Shown: positions 9,767 to 17,743, counted from the stretch's first letter. The stretch is DNA of 64,000 bases from Novosphingobium sp. ERN07 (GCF_012641335.1 NZ_JABAID010000009.1:78955-142954), one strand, 5' to 3'. Numbers and translations: made by a program. Notes: generated from the letters alone by a model not told the origin.

Positions 9767-10029
9767 GGAACCCGGAATTGACCCGATCCGCGAACCCTGC
9801 AACGAGAGGCAGCATGGGGAACGGATCAAATTTCAGGCATCGCGCCTTGCTCGCGCTGCCGCTGATGGGGGCTTTGGCCATGATTGGCGCAACGACCGGC
9901 TGCATTTCGGTGAACGCACCGGACAAGCCGATCGTGATCGAGCTCAACATCAATATCAAGCAGGAGGTCGTGTACCGGCTCGCGCAGGATGCGAACGCCA
10001 CGATCGAAAGCAACCCGGACATCTTCTGA
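9763..10029 (+). CDS. YnbE family lipoprotein
   Basis: A small outer-membrane lipoprotein that by family partners YdbH to complete the bridge to the outer membrane. Up to 88 residues; the ATG at 9763 overlaps the ydbH-like stop (ATGA), while the ATG at 9814, behind GAGAGG, would give a more usual 30-residue signal peptide and may be the real start. The hydrophobic stretch ALLALPLMGALAMIGATTGC ends in the lipobox cysteine. The mature part, SVNAPDKPIVIELNINIKQEVVYRL, is the conserved YnbE beta-strand region, thought to stack by beta-strand augmentation. The TGA stop overlaps an ATG of the next frame (TGATG), so all three genes look translationally coupled. Confidence 0.88.
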   Translation: MRNPELTRSANPATRGSMGNGSNFRHRALLALPLMGALAMIGATTGCISVNAPDKPIVIELNINIKQEVVYRLAQDANATIESNPDIF

Positions 10030-10058
10030 TGGACGGCGTGACTTTGAGGACGGAAACG

Positions 10059-10457
10059 ATGACCAAGGTTTCAATGCGCAAGAGCCTCGCTGCACTGGCT
10101 GCAACCGGCCTGATGCTGGGCACTATCGCCGTACCCGCCACCGCGCAGAACCGCGATCCGGCTTACGCCGCCGCTCGCGCTGCCGGGCAGGTGGGTGAAA
10201 AGATGGACGGGTATCTCGGCTACGTGACGCCGCCTGCGCCAGCACTTCGCGCCGTGGTCGAAGATATCAACATCAAGCGCAAGGCAGTCTATGCCGAAAA
10301 GGCACAGGCCAACAAGGCGACGGTCGAGGAATACGCGCTCACCTCAGGCTGTCTGCTCATCTCGCAGACCAAGCCAGGTGAGAAATATCAGGCACCGGAC
10401 GGGTCTTGGCAGACGCGTAGTGCAGGTGCGCCGCTGCGCGATTCGCGCTGCCCGTAA
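10059..10457 (+). CDS. YdbL family (DUF1318) periplasmic protein
   Basis: A 132-residue exported protein. The first 29 residues (MRKSLAALAATGLMLGT... ending ATAQ) are a clear cleavable signal peptide. The mature part contains the YdbL/DUF1318 pattern: an N-terminal AAARAAGQVGEKMDGYLG helix, the strand DINIKRKAVYAEKA, and a C-terminal segment with two cysteines (C98 and C131) that may form a disulfide. In E. coli YdbL acts as a periplasmic helper that restrains runaway YnbE multimers. The start at 10059 follows GAGGA; an in-frame ATG at 10029 overlapping the ynbE stop would add ten residues before the signal peptide. Last gene of the operon. Confidence 0.87.
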   Translation: MTKVSMRKSLAALAATGLMLGTIAVPATAQNRDPAYAAARAAGQVGEKMDGYLGYVTPPAPALRAVVEDINIKRKAVYAEKAQANKATVEEYALTSGCLLISQTKPGEKYQAPDGSWQTRSAGAPLRDSRCP

Positions 10458-10479
10458 GGAAATATTCCGCATACGAATC

Positions 10480-10503
10480 GCCAGCGGTAAACGCTGGCTT
10501 TTG
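10480..10503 (+). terminator. rho-independent terminator of the ydbH-ynbE-ydbL operon
   Basis: A perfect 7-bp stem GCCAGCG/CGCTGGC (10480-10486 and 10492-10498) with a GTAAA loop and a TTTT run at 10499-10502. It starts 22 bp after the ydbL-like stop codon. Confidence 0.8.
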
Positions 10504-10541
10504 CGCCCTTCCTCGCAACTGCGTAGAAGGGCGTTCGCTTT
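10504..10541 (+). terminator. second, longer hairpin behind the first terminator
   Basis: A perfect 8-bp outer stem CGCCCTTC/GAAGGGCG (10504-10511 and 10526-10533) with an inner CGCA/TGCG stem, followed by TTCGCTTTTG. It probably acts as a back-up terminator insulating the ATP synthase operon from upstream transcription. Confidence 0.6.
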
Positions 10542-10678
10542 TGCACTCATACCTTGGATCAGCCACGATCTGTTACGGTTGACTCAGGGATACCCCCCGC
10601 CTAAGGGGACCGCGCCCTCGGCGGTCATCCGTCGTTTGTGCTGCACTTTCGGTCGGGCAACTGATCAGGGGAACTGGC

Positions 10679-10999
10679 ATGAATGATGAACCGTCCGGGA
10701 TGGAGCCTATCGGTGAGGATGCGCGGATCGACGCGCTCGACAAGCGGCTGAAAGCCCTTCGAGAGCGTGAAGAGGAGCGTAACCGGCCAAAGGCAGGCGG
10801 TGAAACCGATGCGAACTATCGCATGGGCAATCGCGTGCTGGCGGAGCTGATCGGGGGTCTTGTAGGTGGCGCGTTCATCGGCTGGGTCATTGACCAGTTC
10901 GCCGGAACAAGCCCCTGGGGGTTGCTGGTGATGTTGTTCATGGGGGTCGTCGTGGCATTCCGCAACATCATCCGAATTTCGAGTCGGCGCCCCGAATAG
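10679..10999 (+). CDS. atpI: AtpI/AtpZ family F0F1 ATP synthase accessory protein
   Basis: A 106-residue membrane protein encoded first in the F0 operon. The N-terminal 45 residues are charged and helical (RIDALDKRLKALREREEERN, likely coiled coil). Two hydrophobic helices follow, about residues 56-74 (LAELIGGLVGGAFIGWVID) and 81-100 (WGLLVMLFMGVVVAFRNII), the pattern of the ATPase_gene1 family. Family members help assemble the c-ring or regulate ion handling and are not part of the finished enzyme. The ATG at 10679 begins immediately after a GGGGAACTGGC leader. Placement upstream of atpB supports the call. Confidence 0.9.
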   Translation: MNDEPSGMEPIGEDARIDALDKRLKALREREEERNRPKAGGETDANYRMGNRVLAELIGGLVGGAFIGWVIDQFAGTSPWGLLVMLFMGVVVAFRNIIRISSRRPE

Positions 11000-11038
11000 G
11001 GCGCTGTTGTTGTATTCGAGTGAGACGGGGTTAAGCGC

Positions 11039-11821
11039 GTGGCCGAAGGCAAGGTCGATCCGGTTCACCAGTTCACGATTGAATCCCTTTTCGGGACCGA
11101 GAACTGGGCCATCGGTGGTTACAACATCGCGTTCACCAATTCGGCGCTGTGGATGGCGATCACCACTGTCGTTCTCGTGGCTTTCGTGGCGGGCGGCGCA
11201 AAGCGCCAGCTCGTTCCGGGCCGCTGGCAGATGGCAGTCGAAGGGCTGACCGGCTTTGTTGACAACCTGCTTCAGGCGAACATCGGGAAGGCCGGGCGCA
11301 AGTACCTGCCGTATGTCTTCTCGCTGTTCGGGTTCATCCTTTTCGCCAATTTGCTCGGTCTGCTGCCGCTTGCTCTTGTCGGCCTGCACCCCTTTACGCC
11401 GACCAGCCACTTCACCGTCACCGGTGTTCTGGCGATCATGAGCTTTGCGATCGTGCTCGGCGTCGGTTTCGCCAAGCATGGCCTGCACTTCTTCTCCCTT
11501 TTTGTGCCGCACGGCACGCCCGTCCCGATGATCCCGATCATTTTCCCGATCGAGCTGATCTCGTTCATGGTGCGTCCGTTCAGCCTCGGCCTGCGTCTCT
11601 TCGTGGCGATGATGGCCGGGCACGTGCTGCTCGAAGTGCTCTCTGGCTTCGTCATCTCCGGCACCAACGCCGGGGTGGGGACGTTCTTCCTCGCCGCCGT
11701 TCCCAGCTTCCTGCTGATGATCGGTATCTGCGCGCTGGAACTTCTGGTGGCAGGCATTCAGGCTTATGTCTTTGCCCTGCTCACCTGCGTCTATCTGAAC
11801 GACGCCGAGAACCTTCACTGA
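11039..11821 (+). CDS. atpB: F0F1 ATP synthase subunit a
   Basis: The 260-residue membrane stator subunit that forms the two proton half-channels beside the c-ring. Start is GTG at 11039 (MAEGKVDPVHQF...). The essential arginine is R186 in RPFSLGLRLFVAMMAGH. About five to six transmembrane helices can be seen, including ALWMAITTVVLVAFVAGG (about 36-53), YVFSLFGFILFANLLGLLPLALVG (about 92-115) and the final SFLLMIGICALELLVAGIQAYVFALLTCVYL. The family signature HPFTPTSHFTVT lies between them. The gene sits 39 bp after atpI and 45 bp before atpE. Confidence 0.97.
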   Translation: MAEGKVDPVHQFTIESLFGTENWAIGGYNIAFTNSALWMAITTVVLVAFVAGGAKRQLVPGRWQMAVEGLTGFVDNLLQANIGKAGRKYLPYVFSLFGFILFANLLGLLPLALVGLHPFTPTSHFTVTGVLAIMSFAIVLGVGFAKHGLHFFSLFVPHGTPVPMIPIIFPIELISFMVRPFSLGLRLFVAMMAGHVLLEVLSGFVISGTNAGVGTFFLAAVPSFLLMIGICALELLVAGIQAYVFALLTCVYLNDAENLH

Positions 11822-11866
11822 TACCCGCAACATTTTCCCATACGGAATTGAAAAGGAGTTTTTGAC

Positions 11867-12094
11867 ATGGACGCAGAAAGCGCAAAGCTGCTCGGTGCTG
11901 GTCTCGCCGCTGTTGGCGCCGGTCTCGCCTCGCTCGGCGTGGGCAACGTGTTTGCCAAGTTCCTCGAAGGCGCGCTGCGCAACCCTGGCGCCGCTGACGG
12001 CCAGCAGGGTCGCCTGTTCATCGGCTTCGCCGCTGCCGAACTTCTGGGCCTGCTCTCGTTCGTCGTCGCGATGATCCTGATCTTCGTTGCCTAA
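11867..12094 (+). CDS. atpE: F0F1 ATP synthase subunit c
   Basis: The 75-residue proteolipid that forms the rotating ring. Two helices joined by the polar loop EGALRNPGAADGQQ; helix 1 carries the glycine-rich AGLAAVGAGLASLGVGNVF motif and helix 2 carries the proton-carrying carboxylate E58 in GFAAAELLGLLSF. The residues around E58 contain no sodium-site Gln/Ser/Thr combination that I can see, so proton coupling is expected. A strong ribosome site (AAAAGGAG) precedes the ATG, in keeping with the high copy number of c in the complex. Confidence 0.97.
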   Translation: MDAESAKLLGAGLAAVGAGLASLGVGNVFAKFLEGALRNPGAADGQQGRLFIGFAAAELLGLLSFVVAMILIFVA

Positions 12095-12168
12095 GGCAAA
12101 CGAAGCTCACTGATTGTTGAAATGCTGGCCGGGGTCCGCCCCGGCCGCCTGACGCCCGGACACCCGCG

Positions 12169-12663
12169 ATGCCTCAGATTGAACAGCTTGCCACCACCTA
12201 TTCCAGCCAGATCTTCTGGTTGCTGGTGTTCTTCGGCATTGTCTTCTTCGTGATCGGCCGGGGCATGCTGCCCAAGGTCGTCTCCACGATGGACGGCCGC
12301 GACAAGCAGATCGCCGACGACCTTGCCGCTGCCGAAGCAGCACGCGCCGCCGCCGATGCCGAGGAAGAGGCATGGCGCGTCCAGGCGAACAAGCAGCGCG
12401 CCGAAGCGCAAAGCCTCATCGCTGCTGCCAAAGCAGAAGCGGCCAAGGCTACCGACGCCAAGCTCGCTGCTGCCTCGGCTCGCATTGACGAGACCGTGAC
12501 TGCCGCCGAAACCCGCATTGCTGCTGCCCGCGCTTCGGCGCTGGGCGAAGTGGAAGGCGTTGCCGCCGAAGCCGCGCAGGATATCGCAAGCCGCCTTGCC
12601 GGCCTGTCGATCCCCGCTGCCGAAGCGCAAGCCGCCGTGAAGGGAGTTCTCGCAAATGGCTAA
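12169..12663 (+). CDS. atpF': F0F1 ATP synthase subunit b'
   Basis: A 164-residue peripheral-stalk subunit. A single N-terminal membrane helix (about residues 14-29, IFWLLVFFGIVFFVI) is followed by a long alanine- and glutamate-rich coiled coil through to the C-terminus (for example AAEAARAAADAEEEAWRVQ). It starts MPQIEQLATTYSSQIFW, a usual b' N-terminus, and precedes subunit b with an 8-bp overlap. Alphaproteobacteria use a b/b' heterodimer in place of the b homodimer of E. coli, and this gene order (a, c, b', b) is the standard one. Confidence 0.93.
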   Translation: MPQIEQLATTYSSQIFWLLVFFGIVFFVIGRGMLPKVVSTMDGRDKQIADDLAAAEAARAAADAEEEAWRVQANKQRAEAQSLIAAAKAEAAKATDAKLAAASARIDETVTAAETRIAAARASALGEVEGVAAEAAQDIASRLAGLSIPAAEAQAAVKGVLANG

Positions 12664-13210
12664 TCATGCCGAGACGACCGCCGTCGTCGAGCACGAACCG
12701 GCTGGCGGCGAACACCACGTCGAACCTTCAGCACTGGGCCTTGCGCCGGGTGCGTGGGTGGCGCTCGCCATGCTCATCTTCCTTGGCATTCTTGTCATGA
12801 AGAAGGTGCCCGGTGCCATCGTCGGCGGTCTCGACAAGCAAATCAGCGCGATCCGCAAGCAGCTCGATGAAGCCAAGGTGCTCCGCGCCGAAGCCGAAAA
12901 GCTGCGTGCCGAATACGCGGCCAAGATTGCCAACGCCGAAAAGGACGCGGCGTCGATGGTCGAACACGCCAAGACCGAAGCCGCCGCGATTGTCGCCAAG
13001 GCCGAAGCTGACGCTGCCACCACCATCACCCGCCGCGAAAAGATGGCATCGGACAAGATCGCCGCTGCCGAACGCGCTGCCATTGATGATCTGCGTGCCA
13101 AGGCTGCCGAAGCGGCAACTGCCGCTGCACGCAACCTGATCGCTCAGAATCACTCCGCCGGAGCCGACAAGGCGCTGGTCGATGATGCCATCGCCGGTCT
13201 GGTGAACTGA
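12656..13210 (+). CDS. atpF: F0F1 ATP synthase subunit b
   Basis: A 184-residue stalk subunit, the partner of b'. After a polar head of about 30 residues (HAETTAVVEHEPAGGEHHVE) comes the membrane helix LGLAPGAWVALAMLIFLGILVM and then a long heptad-like coiled coil rich in Ala, Lys and Glu that ends with RNLIAQNHSAGADKALVDDAI. The ATG at 12656 lies inside the end of b', so translation is coupled. It is the last gene of the F0 operon; the F1 genes (alpha, beta, gamma, delta, epsilon) are not in this window, as expected for a group that keeps F0 and F1 apart. Confidence 0.93.
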   Translation: MANHAETTAVVEHEPAGGEHHVEPSALGLAPGAWVALAMLIFLGILVMKKVPGAIVGGLDKQISAIRKQLDEAKVLRAEAEKLRAEYAAKIANAEKDAASMVEHAKTEAAAIVAKAEADAATTITRREKMASDKIAAAERAAIDDLRAKAAEAATAAARNLIAQNHSAGADKALVDDAIAGLVN

Positions 13211-13237
13211 TCGCATAACTCGCGTTTCAGGCCTGAC

Positions 13238-13285
13238 ACAAAACAAAACCCCTTCCGGTGAAAGCCGGGAGGGGTTTTGTTTTGT
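13238..13285. terminator. long bidirectional terminator between atpF and parE
   Basis: An inverted repeat with 15 perfectly paired outer bases (ACAAAACAAAACCCC at 13238-13252 and GGGGTTTTGTTTTGT at 13271-13285) plus a nearly perfect inner extension (TTCCGG against CCGGGA). On either strand the arm ends in a T-rich tract, so it can stop both the plus-strand F0 operon and the minus-strand parDE operon. Confidence 0.9.
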
Positions 13286-13290
13286 GGGCT

Positions 13291-13578
13291 TTACAGGTGC
13301 CGGTCGACGTCTTGCTTGGCGTGCAGGACACGGATGACAGTCACTTGCTTGGTCGTCATGCGGTAGTAGATCATATGTGCCCCGCTACGGAGTTTGAACA
13401 TTCCGTCTTGAGCAATTGTCATGCGGCCAATTTTTCTTCCGTCCGCCAGTTGGCGGCAAGCGTAACGCAGTTCTCGCGCATAGCAGTCAGCCTGTTGTGC
13501 TCCCCAGTTGGCGGAGGAATAGCGCCATATTCTCGCAAGATCAGCGACTGCAGCCCGAGAAAATTCAAGAACCCTCAC
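13291..13578 (-). CDS. parE: ParE/RelE superfamily toxin
   Basis: A 95-residue basic protein, the usual size of a ParE/RelE toxin. The pattern LEFSRAAVADLARIWRYSSANWG at the N-terminus, the central RELRYACRQLADGRKIGR and the C-terminal MIYYRMTTKQVTVIRVLHAKQDVDRHL (strand-rich, ending in the conserved H-x-x-D-x-x-x-x-L) fit ParE, which poisons DNA gyrase in studied cases. It starts with GTG at 13578 overlapping the antitoxin stop (GTGA), so it depends on antitoxin translation. ParE and RelE cannot be told apart for certain from sequence alone, but the ParD-type partner favours ParE. Confidence 0.88.
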   Translation of the reverse strand: MRVLEFSRAAVADLARIWRYSSANWGAQQADCYARELRYACRQLADGRKIGRMTIAQDGMFKLRSGAHMIYYRMTTKQVTVIRVLHAKQDVDRHL

Positions 13579-13823
13579 TCAGCGTTATGCTCTCGGTTCA
13601 TCTCACTCAAAAAATCATCAAAGTCGAAATCTTCGGCGATCCCAGATTGCTCGCCTTCGATCAGTGCATCCTGCAGTGCTTTGAACTTCGCTTCGTGGTC
13701 TTCCAGCATTCGAAGGCCTGCGCGCACCACATCGCTGGCCGAACCATAGCGACCGGTTTTCACCTGCGCGGAAATAAAATCGGCAAAATGGTCACCGATG
13801 GTGACAGAGGTGTTGCGCGGCAC
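13575..13823 (-). CDS. parD: ParD family antitoxin
   Basis: An 82-residue acidic protein that should bind and neutralise ParE and repress its own promoter. The N-terminus MPRNTSVTIGDHFADFISAQVKTGRYGSASDVVRAGLRMLE is the ribbon-helix-helix DNA-binding part typical of ParD; the C-terminal IAEDFDFDDFLSEMN is the flexible toxin-binding tail. Start is GTG at 13823 behind AAAGGG. The 64 bp upstream to the LacI gene end holds the presumed promoter; I see a short direct repeat TACTT in it but no convincing palindrome. Confidence 0.88.
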   Translation of the reverse strand: MPRNTSVTIGDHFADFISAQVKTGRYGSASDVVRAGLRMLEDHEAKFKALQDALIEGEQSGIAEDFDFDDFLSEMNREHNAE

Positions 13824-13887
13824 AAGCTACCCTTTCAAAAGGCAAGTACCAAAAAGTAATACATATCAGACTGCGGGGCAACCCGCC

Positions 13888-14916
13888 TCAAGGCCGCGTA
13901 GATCCCCGGATCACCAGCCTCACCGGCACGCGCCGCCCTGACCCTTCAGTTCCGTTGATCTTCGCCAGCAACTGCTCCACCAGCAGCGCGCCCGCCATCT
14001 GGAAGTCCGGCTCGATCGAGGTGAGGGGAGGGGTCGACCATGCGCCTGCCCGGATGCCGTCGAAGCCGATGATGCCCACTTGATCCGGGATGGCATATCC
14101 ACGCGCCGTCAGCTCCTTCAGCGCGCCCAGCGCCATCTCGTCGCACACTGCAAAGATCGCGTCGAAGGCCTCGCCGCTTTCCGTCAGCGCAATCGCCGCA
14201 AGCCGCCCCTGTTCCTCGCGCGCCAAGCCGCTGTCCACCTGTTGCAGGCGCGGCTCCAGCCCGGCAGAGCGCATCGCTTCGGCATAGCCCTCATAGCGCT
14301 CCTGAAACTGGCGTTGCGGCGATGTGGCGGAACCGATGCACACGATTTGCCGGTATCCCCGTACCAGCAGGTGCCGCGTCGCCAGCGTCGCGCCCGAAAG
14401 GTTATCGCTGCGCACCCAAGGCATGTCGTTGTCGGGCGACCCCCAGCAGGTCCAGTGCGTGCCCTGCTGCATGTCGCGGAAATAGTCCCACGCGGCGGTG
14501 TTGGTGGTCGTGCCGATCACGATCATGCCATCGGCCTTGCGGCGTTCCTGAAAATGCCCCCAGAAGTTCTCAGGCGCATCCTGAAACGCGACCAGCGTTT
14601 CATACCCGCGCGCGGATGCCGCCGCGCAGGTGCTGCCCAGCAGCGAGAAGTAGAAGGGGTTGATGTCCTTGCGGTCCTGCGCCTCGCGGCAGATCATCAC
14701 CACCGCCAGCGTGCCCGTGCGCCCGCGCCGCAGCCGCGCCGCGTTTTCATCCACTTGATAGTTCAGCCGCCGCGCGGCTTCCATCACGCGCTGGCGTGTC
14801 GGCTCGCTGATCGATGTGTCACCGGCCAGCGCGCGGCTCACGGTTGATTGGCTCACGCCCGCCGCTTCGGCCACGTCGAACGACGTTACGCGGATGATCT
14901 TCCTGTCGCTCGGCAA
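13888..14916 (-). CDS. LacI family transcriptional regulator
   Basis: A 342-residue DNA-binding regulator. The N-terminal helix-turn-helix is unmistakable: VTSFDVAEAAGVSQSTVSRALAG at about residues 9-31, followed by the hinge TRQRVMEAARRLNYQVDENA. The rest is a periplasmic-binding-protein-like ligand domain (LAVVMICREAQDR, IVCIGS, GIIGFDGIRAGAWSTPPLTSIEPDF). I chose the TTG at 14916, which has GGGGGAAG 5 bp upstream, because the first in-frame ATG at 15048 lies inside gloB. No sugar operon flanks it, so the effector and targets are unknown. Confidence 0.9.
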   Translation of the reverse strand: MPSDRKIIRVTSFDVAEAAGVSQSTVSRALAGDTSISEPTRQRVMEAARRLNYQVDENAARLRRGRTGTLAVVMICREAQDRKDINPFYFSLLGSTCAAASARGYETLVAFQDAPENFWGHFQERRKADGMIVIGTTTNTAAWDYFRDMQQGTHWTCWGSPDNDMPWVRSDNLSGATLATRHLLVRGYRQIVCIGSATSPQRQFQERYEGYAEAMRSAGLEPRLQQVDSGLAREEQGRLAAIALTESGEAFDAIFAVCDEMALGALKELTARGYAIPDQVGIIGFDGIRAGAWSTPPLTSIEPDFQMAGALLVEQLLAKINGTEGSGRRVPVRLVIRGSTRP

Positions 14917-14959
14917 TGCGCTTCCCCCAAGGTCAACTGACGCTTTAGCAGGATCGGCG

Positions 14960-15724
14960 TCAGCGGAAAGTGTCCTTGGCGGTGCGCAGTGCGGCAAATG
15001 TCTGTTCGGGCGATTCTCCACCCCACCGCGCAGCCATATCGGCATCATCAGCCCGCAGGAACGGATTGGCGGTCAGTTCTGCGCCCAGCGTCGTCGGCAC
15101 GGTCCACTCGCCACGCGCGCGCCGCGCTTCCACCCCATCGGCATAAGCGTGCAGCGCCGCATTGTCCGGGTCTGCAAACACCGCAAACCGAGCGTTGGCC
15201 TGCGTGTACTCATGCGCGCTGTAGAGCGTCGTCTCGGATGGCAGAGCCTTCAACCGTGCAAGGCTCGCCCAGAACTGGTCCGGCGTTCCCTCGAACATGC
15301 GCCCGCAGCCCAGCGGAAACAGCGCATCCCCCACAAACGCCACCACCGCCGCTGGCAGGTGATATGCAATGTGCCCCAGCGTGTGCCCGCCCACTTCGAT
15401 AACCTGCGCTGAAAACGCCCCCAGCGCCACCGCATCGCCGTGCGCCACCGTCCGATCAACGCCCGCAATCTTCGCTGCATCCCCCGCAGGAGCCACGATC
15501 ACGCACCCGGTCGCCGCCTTGATTGCTTCGTTCCCCCCTGCATGATCGGGATGCCAGTGCGTGTTCCAGATCTGCGTGATCTTCCACCCCTTCGCCTCGG
15601 CCTCACGCAGATAGGCCTCGGCATCCGGCGTATCGATGCACGCCGTCTCCCCGCTCGCAGGGTCGTGAACGAGGAAGCCATAGTTGTCGGACAGGCAGGG
15701 GAACTGGTGAATTTCTAGCGTCAT
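14960..15724 (-). CDS. gloB: hydroxyacylglutathione hydrolase (glyoxalase II)
   Basis: A 254-residue metallo-beta-lactamase-fold enzyme that hydrolyses S-D-lactoylglutathione to D-lactate and glutathione in methylglyoxal detoxification. The metal-binding motif THWHPDH is at residues 55-61 (H56, H58, D60, H61); further ligands are the His in GGHTLGH and the Asp in FVGDALFPLGCGRMFEG, a glyoxalase-II signature; YSAHEYTQANARFA supplies the last His and part of the glutathione site. The start at MTLEIHQFPCLSDNYGFLVHD is the normal glyoxalase-II N-terminus. Same strand as and 43 bp upstream of the LacI gene. Confidence 0.95.
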   Translation of the reverse strand: MTLEIHQFPCLSDNYGFLVHDPASGETACIDTPDAEAYLREAEAKGWKITQIWNTHWHPDHAGGNEAIKAATGCVIVAPAGDAAKIAGVDRTVAHGDAVALGAFSAQVIEVGGHTLGHIAYHLPAAVVAFVGDALFPLGCGRMFEGTPDQFWASLARLKALPSETTLYSAHEYTQANARFAVFADPDNAALHAYADGVEARRARGEWTVPTTLGAELTANPFLRADDADMAARWGGESPEQTFAALRTAKDTFR

Positions 15725-15770
15725 GCTCCAGCTTTAGCGCTGCACCACCACAATGCAAAGCGCGCCACAA

Positions 15771-15815
15771 AGCAAAAGCCCGCCCGGATCGCTCCGAGCG
15801 GGCCTTGGTTTTGCT
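15771..15815 (-). terminator. rho-independent terminator of rpsA
   Basis: On the minus strand the arms GCCCGC/GCGGGC (15778-15783 and 15798-15803) with an inner CGGA/TCCG stem and TCGC loop form a strong hairpin, followed by TTTTGCTTTG. It lies about 25 bp after the rpsA stop codon. The plus strand also has TTGGTTTTG after the hairpin. Confidence 0.8.
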
Positions 15816-15837
15816 TGTCCCTTGCGGGAGCGACTTC

Positions 15838-17544
15838 TTAGTTGCGAGCCTTCAGCGCCGCACCCAAGATGTCGCCCAGCGAAGCGCCGGCATCCGAAGA
15901 GCCGTACTGTTCCACTGCTTCCTTCTCTTCGGCCAACTGGCGGGCCTTGACCGAGAAGTTCGGCTTCTTCGAACGATCGAAGCCGGTGACCATCGCGTCG
16001 AGCTTCTGGCCAACCTGGAAGCGGTCGGGACGCTGTTCGTCGCGGTCGCGACCCAGATCCGAACGCTTGATGAAGCCGGTTGCGCCGTCTTCGCCAGCCT
16101 GCACTTCAAGACCGCCATCGCGGACTTCAAGGATGGTGACGGTGACGACTTCGCCGCGACGCAGCGAACCAGCGGCAGCCGCCGAAGCGCCACCAGCAGC
16201 CGGAGCGCCCTTTTCAAGCTGCTTCATGCCAAGGCTGATGCGTTCCTTCTCGACGTCCACGTCGAGAACCACGGCCGAAACCTGCTCGCCCTTGCGGTGC
16301 AGTGCCAGCGCGTCTTCGCCAGAGATGCCCCATGCGATGTCCGACATGTGGACCATGCCGTCCACGTCGCCGTCCAGACCGATGAACAGGCCGAATTCGG
16401 TGGCGTTCTTGACTTCGCCTTCCACGGTCGAACCGACCGGGTGCTTTTCTGCAAAAGCTTCCCACGGGTTCTGCTGGGCCTGCTTGAGGCCGAGCGAGAT
16501 GCGGCGCTTGTCGCTGTCGACTTCCAGCACCAGCACGTCGACTTCCTGCGAGGTCGAAACGATCTTGCCGGGGTGGACGTTCTTCTTGGTCCACGACATT
16601 TCCGAAACGTGGACGAGGCCTTCGATGCCAGCTTCCAGTTCCACGAACGCACCGTATTCGGTGATGTTGGTGACAACGCCCGAAAGCTTCGCACCCACCG
16701 GATACTTCGCAGCCACGCCATCCCACGGATCGCTTTCAAGCTGCTTCATGCCAAGGCTGATGCGCTGCGTGTCCTGGTTGATGCGGATGATCTGCACCTT
16801 CACCGTGTCGCCAATGGCGATCACTTCCGAAGGATGGTTCACGCGCTTGTAGCTCATGTCGGTGACATGGAGCAGGCCGTCGATGCCGCCGAGGTCCACG
16901 AACGCACCGTAATCGGTGATGTTCTTGACCACGCCGTCGATGATCTGGCCTTCCTTCAGGTTCTGGATCAGGCCCGAACGCTGTTCTGCGCGGGTTTCTT
17001 CCAGCACCGCACGGCGCGAAACCACGATGTTGCCACGGCGGCGATCCATCTTCAGGATCTGGAACGGCTGCGGCATGTCCATCAGCGGGGTTACATCGCG
17101 CACGGGGCGGATATCGACCTGCGAACCGGGCAGGAACGCCACGGCGCCATCGAGGTCGACCGTGAAGCCGCCCTTCACGCGGCCGAAGATCACGCCTTCA
17201 ACGCGCTTGCCTTCGCCAAATTCGTTTTCAAGCTTGTCCCAAGCGGCTTCGCGGCGAGCGCGGTCACGCGAGAGCATCGCTTCGCCGTCAGCGTTTTCAA
17301 CGCGGTCGACGTAAACTTCCACTTCGTCGCCAACCGAAAGGCCGTGCGGCTGACCGGGAGCGGCGAATTCACGCAGGGCAACGCGGCCCTCGCTCTTCAG
17401 GCCCACGTCGATGACGGCCTTGTCGTTTTCGATGGCGGTGATGGTGCCCTTGACGACGCGGCCTTCAAAGCCACCGTTGGCGGCTCCGCCAAGCGATTCG
17501 TCAAGCAGCGCGGCGAAATCGTCGCGCGAGGGGGTGGTAGCCAT
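15838..17544 (-). CDS. rpsA: 30S ribosomal protein S1
   Basis: A 568-residue mRNA-binding ribosomal protein that helps load messages onto the 30S subunit. Several S1 (OB-fold) repeats can be read: VVKGTITAIENDKAVIDVGLKSEGRV near residue 30, VEGVIFGRVKGGFTVDLDG near 120, VVKNITDYGAFVDLGGIDGLLHVTDMSYKRV near 205, VVTNITEYGAFVELEAGIEGLVHVSEMSW near 290, VKNATEFGLFIGLDGDVDGMVHMSDIAW near 375 and a sixth, divergent one near 460. The long leader upstream of the start (to 17808) could hold autoregulatory structure. Usually cmk precedes rpsA directly; here a chemoreceptor gene lies between them. Confidence 0.97.
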   Translation of the reverse strand: MATTPSRDDFAALLDESLGGAANGGFEGRVVKGTITAIENDKAVIDVGLKSEGRVALREFAAPGQPHGLSVGDEVEVYVDRVENADGEAMLSRDRARREAAWDKLENEFGEGKRVEGVIFGRVKGGFTVDLDGAVAFLPGSQVDIRPVRDVTPLMDMPQPFQILKMDRRRGNIVVSRRAVLEETRAEQRSGLIQNLKEGQIIDGVVKNITDYGAFVDLGGIDGLLHVTDMSYKRVNHPSEVIAIGDTVKVQIIRINQDTQRISLGMKQLESDPWDGVAAKYPVGAKLSGVVTNITEYGAFVELEAGIEGLVHVSEMSWTKKNVHPGKIVSTSQEVDVLVLEVDSDKRRISLGLKQAQQNPWEAFAEKHPVGSTVEGEVKNATEFGLFIGLDGDVDGMVHMSDIAWGISGEDALALHRKGEQVSAVVLDVDVEKERISLGMKQLEKGAPAAGGASAAAAGSLRRGEVVTVTILEVRDGGLEVQAGEDGATGFIKRSDLGRDRDEQRPDRFQVGQKLDAMVTGFDRSKKPNFSVKARQLAEEKEAVEQYGSSDAGASLGDILGAALKARN

Positions 17545-17743
17545 TATTCAAGCTTCCTGTGTCTTAAGTATCCCGGCCAGGCGGTTGTTTCCGCCGGTCT
17601 TTCCTCCACGCCCCGCACCATGCAGACCGTGGGCCAAAAAGGGCCGAACCGCCCCCGAAGCCGAACGCTGGCAGGGGCATCCTTGCGGGCGCGAGCCTGC
17701 GTGGACGGGCGGCGCTTAGGCGCATGGGGCGGGAAAAGCAAGG

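Noticed and set aside
10625..11833. A 402-codon minus-strand frame over atpI-atpB, rich in His, Glu and Gln
   Set aside because: Antisense to two well-supported ATP synthase genes.
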